The position numbers were made by a program, and so were the translations under genes. Shown here piece after piece: positions 48,990 through 55,002 of a DNA stretch of 64,000 nucleotides. This DNA comes from a virus: positions 1 to 64,000 of IMG/VR virus record IMGVR_UViG_3300021363_000005. One strand, given 5' to 3'. Positions within the stretch are counted from its first letter, which is position 1, and each line of letters opens with the position of its first letter. The notes below the pieces were generated by a model. The model saw only the letters and a program-made list of their open reading frames with translations, was not told the origin of the DNA and made no database searches.

Positions 48990-49627
48990 TTCTCCTCGGG
49001 GTTCTCCGGATCACCGAAGACGAAGCGGCCCGTCATCGATCCGTCGATGGGGTCGGTCGTCTGCACATCGTCGCTCAGCTTGGTGTGCCGCCACGTCTCG
49101 CGTGAGCGGTTGGCACCCAGCACTTTTAGGATCTCGATCATGGTCGACTGCTGCATCATGGTGTTGGTCTCGCGGTCGTAGTGCAGCATCTGGAACATCA
49201 TCACCTCGTCGCGGTCGGGGTGGTCGCCGAGGTTGGGATACTTCTCGACGTTGCGATCAAGCACGCCCTTGTTTTTAGTGCGCAGCGCCCACGCCTCGGA
49301 GCAGAACACCGAAGCGTAGGTGCCGGGCACCAAGGCAGCGATCTTGTGGATGAACGCCGTGGCATCCTTGCTCTGGGTGCTGCCCCAGTTGCCGCCGGTC
49401 GCCTTGGATACGTCGACGACGCCCATGTCGCCGCCCTTCATAAAGCCAACGATGCGGGGCGCGAACTCGTCGTTGCGGTGCAGCTCGGACAAGGCTTGCG
49501 AGCGCAGCGTTGGCAGCGCCTTGGTGTTCCACCAATCGCGCACTTCGGGCGAGCAGGCGACGGCTGTGGGCTTGATCGTGCGCAGTATGTCGAGCAGGGG
49601 ATCGAGGTTTACTTTGCGTGTGTTCAT
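48986..49627 (-). CDS. 213-residue unknown protein
   Basis: MNTRKVNLDPLLDILRTIKP...; RBS AGGAGAAAGTC. Helical N-terminus, then an alpha/beta core (YASVFCSEAWALRTKNKGVL, VMMFQMLHYDRETNTMMQQS). No recognised family, although HDxxS/DR patterns are present. Confidence 0.65.
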   Translation of the reverse strand: MNTRKVNLDPLLDILRTIKPTAVACSPEVRDWWNTKALPTLRSQALSELHRNDEFAPRIVGFMKGGDMGVVDVSKATGGNWGSTQSKDATAFIHKIAALVPGTYASVFCSEAWALRTKNKGVLDRNVEKYPNLGDHPDRDEVMMFQMLHYDRETNTMMQQSTMIEILKVLGANRSRETWRHTKLSDDVQTTDPIDGSMTGRFVFGDPENPEEN

Positions 49628-49638
49628 GACTTTCTCCT

Positions 49639-49929
49639 TCATGAGGTTGGTTTAGCCCGCCCGTTGAGGCGGATGCGCTGCACCGCCTTGCCGTCGGCAT
49701 AGTCGGGCAACGGCACAAGCGGTGGTCGTTTGCTGCGCTGCGCCTTGGCCTTGAGGACGGGCGCTTGCGGCTGCAGGGCTCGCAGGATCAGCGAGAGCAG
49801 CCAGATCTCGTGACTGACGGCGAGCGTCGGCAGGCCGACCACGGTAATGTTGTGGGGCTGGCTCGCTACAGTGATCTCGATCAGGCCGTCGTCGATGAAG
49901 TCGACGACAACACGATGGGTTCTTTTCAT
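49639..49929 (-). CDS. 96-residue unknown protein
   Basis: MKRTHRVVVDFIDDGLIEIT...; start at 49929 after a GGAGG 12 nt upstream. Beta strand start, hydrophobic helix (HEIWLLSLILRALQ) and basic C-terminus. Confidence 0.6.
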   Translation of the reverse strand: MKRTHRVVVDFIDDGLIEITVASQPHNITVVGLPTLAVSHEIWLLSLILRALQPQAPVLKAKAQRSKRPPLVPLPDYADGKAVQRIRLNGRAKPTS

Positions 49930-50035
49930 GGCTGGTTTTGCGCCTCCTTGTCGAGCGCCGGGCAGCGCGTGCGTAGCAGCAGGGGCATACTCTACTCTGT
50001 CGCTACGCACGGGTGCCGCCCGGGTACTCGGTTGA

Positions 50036-50785
50036 TTAACCTCCGGAGTTAGCAATCGGAGGCGTGATCTTGACCTTGGCGAGTTTCTCTTTCTTGTTGT
50101 CAGCCTTGGCCTGTTTGGCCTTATCTTTGGCCTCGGCCTTCTGCTTCTTGGTGCCGCCGAGTTCCTTGACCATTTTCTCGAGGATGTCGCAGCACTTGTA
50201 GATCTCGGGGTAGTCGTAGCCTTCGTTGAGTTTGAGGATGCGCTCGCGCTCTGCCCAGAACTTCTCGGCAAGGTCTTTCTTCTTAACCTTGGTCGAGTGG
50301 TCGGCCATGGTGCCGTCGATGTCCTTGTCGGCAAGGGCATGCTTGGGCTTGTTGTTCTGGGCACGGGCAAAGCCGAGCAGCAGCTCCCAGATGCGGCCTG
50401 ACTTGACGGTGCCGTTCGAGCGCAGGTGCTTCATGCGCTCGACGGCGCGATGCAGCACGGCAGGTCCGTCGTAGTTGGGATTACGGCCGAGGATGATGAA
50501 ATGCTTGATGTCGGAGGCACGCTGCTTGAATTGCTGGGTTTCCCTGATGTCGTTGCCGCCGACGTCTAAAAGCTCCTCGCCGGCACCCTCGATGATCTCG
50601 GACCATGCCCGTTTGTTGTCGTCCTCGTCGAACAGGCCCTCCTTGGCTTTGCGGGCGATCAGCTCGGCGGCGCGCAGGCGTGCCGTCTTGCCTTTGCCCT
50701 CGGAGCGGCCGATCTCGCGCAGTTCAGCAAACGCTGCCGCTTTGGCAGCGTCGATGTTGGACGCAGTTGGTGTATTGTCGGTCAT
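50036..50785 (-). CDS. 249-residue Lys-rich protein ending NSGG
   Basis: MTDNTPTASNIDAAKAAAFA...; helical body with a Lys/Ala-rich C-terminal tail (KKQKAEAKDKAKQAKADNKK), i.e. a basic nucleic-acid-type tail. RBS CAGGAGAGCTGA. The last residues are encoded by a P2 palindrome. Function unknown. Confidence 0.65.
   Translation of the reverse strand: MTDNTPTASNIDAAKAAAFAELREIGRSEGKGKTARLRAAELIARKAKEGLFDEDDNKRAWSEIIEGAGEELLDVGGNDIRETQQFKQRASDIKHFIILGRNPNYDGPAVLHRAVERMKHLRSNGTVKSGRIWELLLGFARAQNNKPKHALADKDIDGTMADHSTKVKKKDLAEKFWAERERILKLNEGYDYPEIYKCCDILEKMVKELGGTKKQKAEAKDKAKQAKADNKKEKLAKVKITPPIANSGG
50037..50051. promoter_or_regulatory. P2 palindrome at a gene end
   Basis: TAACCTCCGGAGTTA in the NSGG-stop codons of the 249-residue protein. 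Confidence 0.5.
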
Positions 50786-50910
50786 TCAGCTCTCCTGTTT
50801 ACTTGACATGATGTCAGATGGAGTGGTGCAAAGTCCATGGCGTCAAAAGCAATACACGGCACATCGACGTGCGCCACTACGGGGGAGTGGGAGCGCACGT
50901 CGATGGCCAT
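50782..50910 (-). CDS. 42-residue small gene with embedded hairpin
   Basis: MAIDVRSHSPVVAHVDVPCI then AFDAMDFAPLHLTSCQVNRR. Excellent SD (AAAGGAGGTGATGCCA) and ATGA coupling to the 249-residue gene. The coding sequence holds a 13-bp perfect inverted repeat (50862-50905) and a P1 palindrome (50803). Confidence 0.6.
   Translation of the reverse strand: MAIDVRSHSPVVAHVDVPCIAFDAMDFAPLHLTSCQVNRRAE
50803..50817. promoter_or_regulatory. P1 palindrome inside a small gene
   Basis: TTGACATGATGTCAG, one change, in codons for TSCQV. Confidence 0.55.
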
Positions 50911-50925
50911 TGGCATCACCTCCTT

Positions 50926-51207
50926 TCAACGGTAGCGACGATTGTCATCGTCGGTGTCATCCATTTTCGGCGGACTGGTGTCGGTCGGGCAGTGCTCAAC
51001 CGGAATGCCGTACTTGCCGACGTCGACGGTGTAGCAGCCGTCGCCGGAAGCGATCACCGACGGTGCGCGCTGTGGTGTCGAGCAGTCGACCTGCGTGCAC
51101 GGCGGGTTGCCGAGGTAGTGACCGGGCTTGGTGAAGTCGTTCTGTTGAGCGAGCGATAGCTCGTATGACGACAGCAGGATAACGATAGTGACTAAGGAAG
51201 TTCTCAC
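50926..51207 (-). CDS. Secreted small protein
   Basis: 93 residues, GTG start after AAAGGAGAAATAAA. MRTSLVTIVILLSSYELSLA is a signal peptide (cleavage after LSLA likely); mature part has Cys pairs (CTQVDCSTPQ, GDGCYTVD). Its leader is nearly identical in DNA to the gene upstream. Confidence 0.6.
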   Translation of the reverse strand: MRTSLVTIVILLSSYELSLAQQNDFTKPGHYLGNPPCTQVDCSTPQRAPSVIASGDGCYTVDVGKYGIPVEHCPTDTSPPKMDDTDDDNRRYR

Positions 51208-51219
51208 TTTATTTCTCCT

Positions 51220-51567
51220 TTACTTGTTGGATTTTGCCGCGACGACTTCGAGGAGTTCGCGGTGTTGACGATCACGCTTGGCGATCTGTTCGTTGGTCTC
51301 GCCGGTGCATGCCCAAATGAACGAGCCAAGCCAGCCGACAAGCGTCCAGCCGAAAAACAGATTGACGAAGAACACGCCACCGGTTCCGGTCGCCTTGCCG
51401 CGAGACATCGCGATGATGGTCGGGATGAAGTAGATCAGAAGGCAGATGCCGATCAGCAGTAAACCCGCACCCGCACTGGCGGGGTCGGAACTAGAAGCGG
51501 CGAGCGATGGCTCGCACGATGCCAGCAATGAGCCGGCGATAATGGTAGTGACCAAGGAAGTTCTCAC
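51220..51567 (-). CDS. Superinfection-immunity-like membrane protein
   Basis: 115 residues, GTG start. Signal peptide with lipobox-like LLASC; then GAGLLLIGICLLIYFIPTII and GVFFVNLFFGWTLVGWLGSF, the two-helix YFxPT / NLFLGWTLIGW pattern of phage superinfection-immunity-type proteins (T4 Imm family). C-terminus basic. Would act in the inner membrane. Confidence 0.65.
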   Translation of the reverse strand: MRTSLVTTIIAGSLLASCEPSLAASSSDPASAGAGLLLIGICLLIYFIPTIIAMSRGKATGTGGVFFVNLFFGWTLVGWLGSFIWACTGETNEQIAKRDRQHRELLEVVAAKSNK

Positions 51568-51568
51568 T

Positions 51569-51670
51569 TTACTTATCCTTCTTGTTGTGTCCGAACAGCG
51601 TTCGGATGGCGACCACGGCAATGATGGTGCCGCAGATCATTGAAAGGGCAATCAGCCCGCTGATACTCAT
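51569..51670 (-). CDS. 33-residue membrane microprotein
   Basis: MSISGLIALSMICGTIIAVV then AIRTLFGHNKKDK: one TM helix and a basic tail. RBS GGAGGAAATT; just downstream of a P1 site. Confidence 0.55.
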   Translation of the reverse strand: MSISGLIALSMICGTIIAVVAIRTLFGHNKKDK

Positions 51671-51680
51671 AATTTCCTCC

Positions 51681-51695
51681 TTGACATAATGTCAG
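51681..51695. promoter_or_regulatory. P1 palindrome
   Basis: TTGACATAATGTCAG, one change; immediately upstream of the RBS of the 33-residue gene. Confidence 0.6.
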
Positions 51696-51699
51696 GAGA

Positions 51700-51861
51700 G
51701 AAACCCCTGCCTGCCCGCAGAGCCCGCAAAGACAACTGCGAGCAGGCAAGGGAACCCGGCTGCCGTGACGCTCCCAGACCAGCAGCCGGTAGATCCCCGG
51801 TGTTCGGGTGCGAGTGTCACCGAGGGAACTGGGACACTCCTATGCACCGGGGCTCATTAGA
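51700..51861. other. Structured non-coding segment
   Basis: Within a 296-nt gap between genes. Hairpins: GCCTGC...GCAGGC (~51709-51747) and a nested stem with outer CCCCGGTG/CACCGGGG (51795-51852) and inner GAGTGTC/GACACTC. Possible structured RNA or mRNA leader; no coding sequence found on either strand. Confidence 0.45.
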
Positions 51862-51909
51862 ATAAAAAGGACCGCCGACGACGACGGGGGAGTTGTGCCG
51901 TCGGCGGCC
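51862..51909 (-). terminator. Rho-independent terminator
   Basis: Minus strand: stem of ~10 bp (GGCCGCCGAC / GTCGGCGGTCC) followed by TTTTTATT. Ends the transcript of the 33-residue gene at 51967-52068. Confidence 0.75.
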
Positions 51910-51966
51910 AAGTTAACGCCCGCCTCCCACGGAGATGAGGTGCAGGCGTTTCACGATTTACACGGA

Positions 51967-52068
51967 TCATTTGTTACGCACGAAGCGCAGCACGGCGACC
52001 GCGACGCAGCAGACCAGCACGAAGATCAGGAACTGCCTGACCTCGGGACTGGCCAGCAACTCGGCCAT
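51967..52068 (-). CDS. 33-residue membrane microprotein
   Basis: MAELLASPEVRQFLIFVLVC then CVAVAVLRFVRNK; TGATG overlap with the gene upstream. One TM helix. Confidence 0.55.
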   Translation of the reverse strand: MAELLASPEVRQFLIFVLVCCVAVAVLRFVRNK

Positions 52069-52322
52069 CAATGCACCCTATCGGCATCGTCGGGAAACAT
52101 CCGACCATGCATCTGCTGCTCGACCAGCAGCAGACCCTGATCGCTGTCGATCAACTTGTAACCCCGGTTGGTGACGAACAGGCGCGCCGTCTCGGCGAAC
52201 ATCCACGAGCCGGCAAGCAGCATGAAGTGGCCCGATGGTGATTGCGCCCAGACGCAGGTACGGTCGCCGTGCGGTGCCAAGAACGCACTGGGAAAAGCTG
52301 GGAAGGGAATGACCTTTGACAT
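52068..52322 (-). CDS. 84-residue unknown protein
   Basis: MSKVIPFPAFPSAFLAPHGD...; start ATG in a P1 site, RBS AAGGAG 8 nt upstream. Beta-rich (CVWAQSPSGHFMLLAGSWMF) with a C-terminal helix. Confidence 0.6.
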   Translation of the reverse strand: MSKVIPFPAFPSAFLAPHGDRTCVWAQSPSGHFMLLAGSWMFAETARLFVTNRGYKLIDSDQGLLLVEQQMHGRMFPDDADRVH

Positions 52323-52330
52323 GATGTCAA
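52316..52330. promoter_or_regulatory. Perfect P1 palindrome over a start codon
   Basis: TTGACATGATGTCAA. Contains the ATG of the 84-residue gene and the stop (52327-52329) of the gene before it. Confidence 0.65.
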
Positions 52331-52503
52331 CTCCTTTCCTGCTCGATCAGAATGTAGGCGATGTTGAAGGCCGGCACCGAATAGAGTTCGGCTTGGATAC
52401 GGAGGTCTTCGGGGATGGCCTCGATGACTTCGAGAACAGCCCGCAGTGCCTGCACGAGCTGGCGATTGCGCGTGACTAATAGATCTTCGTCATGCTTGCT
52501 CAT
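52327..52503 (-). CDS. 58-residue helical protein
   Basis: MSKHDEDLLVTRNRQLVQAL then RAVLEVIEAIPEDLRIQAEL; amphipathic helices. Weak RBS (GGTGACCC). Overlaps a P1 site at its stop. Confidence 0.55.
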   Translation of the reverse strand: MSKHDEDLLVTRNRQLVQALRAVLEVIEAIPEDLRIQAELYSVPAFNIAYILIEQERS

Positions 52504-52506
52504 GGG

Positions 52507-52848
52507 TCACCGTGGTGTGGTGTTGCTGCGATTGATCGTGGCGACGGGCGGTGCCTTAGGCGGATCGATGCGCTTCAGGCCATAGCGCACGATGGCCGCC
52601 TCGGCACCCTCGCGGGTGAGATAGGCGCTGACCAGTCGCGCGACGACACCGGACGGCGTGGTGATGAAGACCCAGAACTTACCGTCGTACTTGTCGGCAT
52701 AGGCCGATGGTGTGAACGTCATTGAAGCCTCCTGTTTCATGGTGTCGTGGAACTGATGACAATTACCGCAGTACATAAACCGGATGTCCTGCGGGTGGTA
52801 GCTGGTGCGCCCACATTGTGGGCACGTGATGGATGGTTGTTTCGTCAT
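52507..52848 (-). CDS. Zn-ribbon protein fused in frame to a second domain
   Basis: 113 residues. N-terminal CPQCGRTSYHPQDIRFMYCG then NCHQF: a CxxC...CxxC ribbon that in other phages is a stand-alone ~40-residue protein. A second start with a strong SD (CAGGAGGCTTCA before ATG, residue 43) lies in frame with no stop between, so the locus may make two products or be a fusion. Confidence 0.55.
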   Translation of the reverse strand: MTKQPSITCPQCGRTSYHPQDIRFMYCGNCHQFHDTMKQEASMTFTPSAYADKYDGKFWVFITTPSGVVARLVSAYLTREGAEAAIVRYGLKRIDPPKAPPVATINRSNTTPR

Positions 52849-53081
52849 TATTCCTCGCCAAACGGTGGTGGATCATGACGATGTTCAATAAGAAATTCCC
52901 ATATGTCGTCGATGGGCACGGCGCAGCGGTTGGCAACAGCATACACCAAACCCATGATCAAAGCGCTGTAACCAACTGCGTCGTTGATGCCCTCCAAGGC
53001 TTCAGGCAGCGGCCGCACGCGCGCAAAAAACTTTTCGTCATGCATCGTAACCGCCAGCACAATGCGCTCAGGTTCGGCCAT
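52848..53081 (-). CDS. 77-residue unknown protein
   Basis: MAEPERIVLAVTMHDEKFFA...; start at 53081 after AAAGGACACCGA. Helical (LPEALEGINDAVGYSALIMG). First gene of the leftward block; TAATG overlap with the next. A P1 site lies ~28 nt upstream. Confidence 0.6.
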   Translation of the reverse strand: MAEPERIVLAVTMHDEKFFARVRPLPEALEGINDAVGYSALIMGLVYAVANRCAVPIDDIWEFLIEHRHDPPPFGEE

Positions 53082-53108
53082 TCGGTGTCCTTTCGTGGTT
53101 TGAAAGCA

Positions 53109-53123
53109 TTGACACGATGTCAA
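53109..53123. promoter_or_regulatory. P1 of upstream P1-P2 composite
   Basis: TTGACACGATGTCAA, one change; 4 bp from P2 at 53128. Confidence 0.65.
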
Positions 53124-53127
53124 ATCA

Positions 53128-53142
53128 TAACTCCGGGGGTTA
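53128..53142. promoter_or_regulatory. P2 of upstream P1-P2 composite
   Basis: TAACTCCGGGGGTTA, followed 2 nt later by a P1 half-site (ATGTCAAG, 53145-53152) with the AGTGG extension. Confidence 0.6.
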
Positions 53143-53161
53143 ATGATGTCAAGTGGAAAAC

Positions 53162-53186
53162 GTACATTAGAATGTTTCTAATGTAC
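53162..53186. repeat. Inverted repeat with 3-nt loop
   Basis: GTACATTAGAA-TGT-TTCTAATGTAC: 11-bp stem. Confidence 0.7.
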
Positions 53187-53264
53187 ATTCGTGTTGTGCG
53201 GCAAGCTCGATTGCCCCTGACCGGCACGATTTACACGGCACATGCGGTCGGCAAATAGTTTTCA

Positions 53265-53670
53265 TTTGATGATAAGCGAGCGGCCAAGTGATGAGCAGCT
53301 CATGTTAAATAGAAAAATCGCTTATCATGAACCCTTTAATATCAACGGGTTAGGGGATGATAAGGATGATAAGGAGGGTTTTGGTGCACATAGCCCCAAC
53401 TATTCTTCAACGGGGAGTTTAAGTGACTACTATTAGTTACTTAAACTCCCCGTGAGATCACATGTCGGCTGTATACGTCGTTTATCCTCCTTATCTTCCT
53501 TATCATTACATTGGTAAGTTCCGGAGGAACTTCCCATTAACCCAAGCTATCCCGTAAGTGCCGGATAATATGAGACTATTAGACACAATCATATATCGGA
53601 ACACACAGTTTTCCTTATCATGATGATAAGGAGGATGATAAGGATACAATGGAAAGTTTGGCTTATCTGC
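53265..53670. repeat. Cluster of GATAAG boxes
   Basis: About 11 GATAAG or CTTATC words in both orientations, including tandem GATGATAAGGATGATAAGG (53355-53375) and CCTTATCATGATGATAAGG (53612-53630). Resembles binding sites for an initiator; TTATC is the first half of a DnaA box but the remainder (CACA) is absent. Confidence 0.55.
53411..53452. repeat. 14-bp inverted repeat
   Basis: CGGGGAGTTTAAGT / ACTTAAACTCCCCG with a 14-nt loop. Cruciform-forming potential in the middle of the origin-like region. Confidence 0.65.
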
Positions 53671-53687
53671 CGCCCTTGCTGGCCCTA

Positions 53688-53791
53688 ACCATGTCAAGTA
53701 GAAACTTACTATTAAACAAATTCCTACTTACCATGTCAAGTAGAAACTTACTATTAAACAAATTCCTACTTACCATGTCAAGTAGAAACTT
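53688..53791. repeat. 42-bp direct repeats (iterons)
   Basis: Two complete units of 42 bp and a partial third. Each begins ACCATGTCAAGTAGAAACTT, i.e. contains a P1 half-site (ATGTCAAG), and then an AT-rich stretch. The third copy runs directly into the P1-P2 composite at 53797. Confidence 0.7.
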
Positions 53792-53796
53792 TCCAC

Positions 53797-53811
53797 TTGA
53801 CATTGTGTTAA
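53797..53811. promoter_or_regulatory. P1 of downstream P1-P2 composite
   Basis: TTGACATTGTGTTAA with CAC/GTG outer arms; 4 bp from P2. Confidence 0.55.
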
Positions 53812-53815
53812 GTGG

Positions 53816-53830
53816 TAACTCCCGGAGTTA
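53816..53830. promoter_or_regulatory. P2 of downstream P1-P2 composite
   Basis: TAACTCCCGGAGTTA, 4 bp after P1, the same spacing as at 53109/53128. Confidence 0.6.
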
Positions 53831-53914
53831 ACATCGCGCCGCGCAGCCCGCGCCTGCCGTGCCCTTGACGCGCATTACACGGCACATGTGCCGCGCGGCG
53901 CGGACCCCGGACGT

Positions 53915-53946
53915 GCGAAAACCCGCGACCCTTGCGGGTCGCGGGT
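53915..53946 (-). terminator. Terminator of the 246-residue gene
   Basis: Minus strand: 11-bp GC stem ACCCGCGACCC / GGGTCGCGGGT with 4-nt loop followed by TTTTCG. Separates this gene from the origin-like region. Confidence 0.8.
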
Positions 53947-53959
53947 TCGCGGTAAGTTT

Positions 53960-54700
53960 TCAGTTCACGCTCTGAGACTGGGCGCTGCCTTCGAGCTGCG
54001 CCTTAAGCTGCGCCATCTCGTCGGCCGCAGACAGGCCGGTCTCGCCGTCGGCGACTTCGCACGCCTTGACGAACGCCTCGCACGCCTGAACAACGGCGAG
54101 CATTGCGATACGCTGGCGCGGCTTCGCCTTGATGGCTTCGAGCGCCACCTTGTCCGACTTGGCGACGCGTTCGTCCGACGTTGTCGAAAGCCACCGCTTG
54201 GCTAGCGTCAAGGCAGGGTTCTCGTCTGCCTTGGAAACCGGATTGAGGATGGCGTCAAGCTCGACGTCGTTCGGCTTCGTGGTCGGATGCTTGTCCATCA
54301 CCTTGCGGACCTTGGCCCCGCGAACGGTATAGGACTGCTTGTCCAACTTGGTCGCCTTCTCGACGATGTCGCTCATATCGTAGGCAGCGAACCGCCCCGC
54401 GTCTGCGAACGCACCGAAAGCGGATGCCCAAGTCTTAACCGAATTTTCGGAAAGCTCCTTGCGCATGCTGCCTTCGCCCGACCGGAAAGGCGTATTGAAC
54501 GCGTCGAAAATCTTCGCCGTATCAATGTCGCCGTTCACCTTGTTCTGCCGATGGGCAACGCCAACGGCGAACATGAAAGCGGCGAACCGCTCGAATACGG
54601 ACAGGTCCGTAAGATTGCCCGTGCCGATCTCGGCCGCTGCCTTGATGATGGCCGCCTCTGATTTCAGGCTTTTGGCGTCGTACTTGCTGATATCCAACAT
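53960..54700 (-). CDS. Origin-adjacent 246-residue protein, unknown
   Basis: MLDISKYDAKSLKSEAAIIK...; start after GGAGACGAAA. Helical and Lys/Ala-rich, with RLAFA-type stretches, KPRQRIAMLAVVQACEAFVK and an acidic/Gln C-terminus. It lies alone between the origin-like repeats and the P1-rich control region, with its own terminator, so an initiator, partition or regulatory role is plausible. No domain recognised. Confidence 0.6.
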   Translation of the reverse strand: MLDISKYDAKSLKSEAAIIKAAAEIGTGNLTDLSVFERFAAFMFAVGVAHRQNKVNGDIDTAKIFDAFNTPFRSGEGSMRKELSENSVKTWASAFGAFADAGRFAAYDMSDIVEKATKLDKQSYTVRGAKVRKVMDKHPTTKPNDVELDAILNPVSKADENPALTLAKRWLSTTSDERVAKSDKVALEAIKAKPRQRIAMLAVVQACEAFVKACEVADGETGLSAADEMAQLKAQLEGSAQSQSVN

Positions 54701-54718
54701 TTTCGTCTCCACATGTTA

Positions 54719-54733
54719 TTGACTTGATGTCAA
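54719..54733. promoter_or_regulatory. P1 variant before the 246-residue gene
   Basis: TTGACTTGATGTCAA, one change; 19 nt from the leftward start codon. Confidence 0.55.
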
Positions 54734-54777
54734 TGGGAGCGGCGCTCCCTACCCTACGTCAAGTGTAATCAAAAGTA

Positions 54778-54792
54778 TTGACTTGATGTCAA
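54778..54792. promoter_or_regulatory. P1 variant, second copy
   Basis: TTGACTTGATGTCAA, identical to the copy 59 nt away; its minus-strand half reads as a -35 box (TTGACA). Confidence 0.55.
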
Positions 54793-54901
54793 CGGCGAGC
54801 CGCCACCCCGGAGATGGACACGGCCGGGGTGGGGTAGTGTCGGCTTAGGGGCTTCACAAATCTGGGTACGTGTTTTTTCGGTTCTTTCCTCTTGACATCG
54901 C

Positions 54902-54916
54902 TAACCGCCGGGGTTA
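54902..54916. promoter_or_regulatory. P2 beside a P1 half-site
   Basis: TAACCGCCGGGGTTA, with TTGACAT at 54892-54898 directly before it. Confidence 0.5.
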
Positions 54917-54944
54917 AGCTTCTCCCACCCGCGAAAAAGCGCCA

Positions 54945-54959
54945 TTGACATTATGTCAA
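54945..54959. promoter_or_regulatory. Perfect P1 palindrome, candidate promoter
   Basis: TTGACATTATGTCAA. Its TTGACA is followed after 17 nt by TATCTG, a weak -10, in the direction of the gene at 55003. The palindrome could thus be both -35 and operator. Confidence 0.5.
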
Positions 54960-55002
54960 GAGGTACTTATCTGCTTCACGTGGCATATGGAGATGTTTGT
55001 AA

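Larger units (their letters stand above)
53082..53959. other. Candidate replication origin / partition region
   Basis: 878 nt with no convincing gene, less GC-rich than its surroundings. It holds P1-P2 composites at both ends, two large inverted repeats, about eleven GATAAG-type boxes in both orientations, 42-bp iteron-like repeats, the palindrome CGGCACATGTGCCG at 53880-53893, and a terminator. This combination is what phage or plasmid origins look like. Which protein initiates is unknown. Confidence 0.5.
54701..55002. promoter_or_regulatory. Divergent control region
   Basis: 302 nt between a leftward and a rightward gene. Holds three P1 sites, a P1 half-site next to P2, a GC hairpin (54803-54832) and an extended stretch of T (TTTTTTCGGTTCTTT). 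No protein-coding ORF of quality seen. Confidence 0.6.

Noticed and set aside
49951-49990. 20-residue leftward ORF before the 96-residue gene
   Set aside because: It overlaps the next start by ATGA but has only a weak RBS and a Leu/Arg/Pro sequence too short to judge.
53242-53436. 64-residue rightward ORF in the origin-like region
   Set aside because: Runs through GATAAG repeats and inverted repeats; no RBS, and codon use unlike neighbours.
53649-53831. 60-residue rightward ORF over the 42-bp repeats
   Set aside because: Its repetitive MSSRNLLLNKFLLT sequence simply reads through the iterons; no sign of selection as protein.
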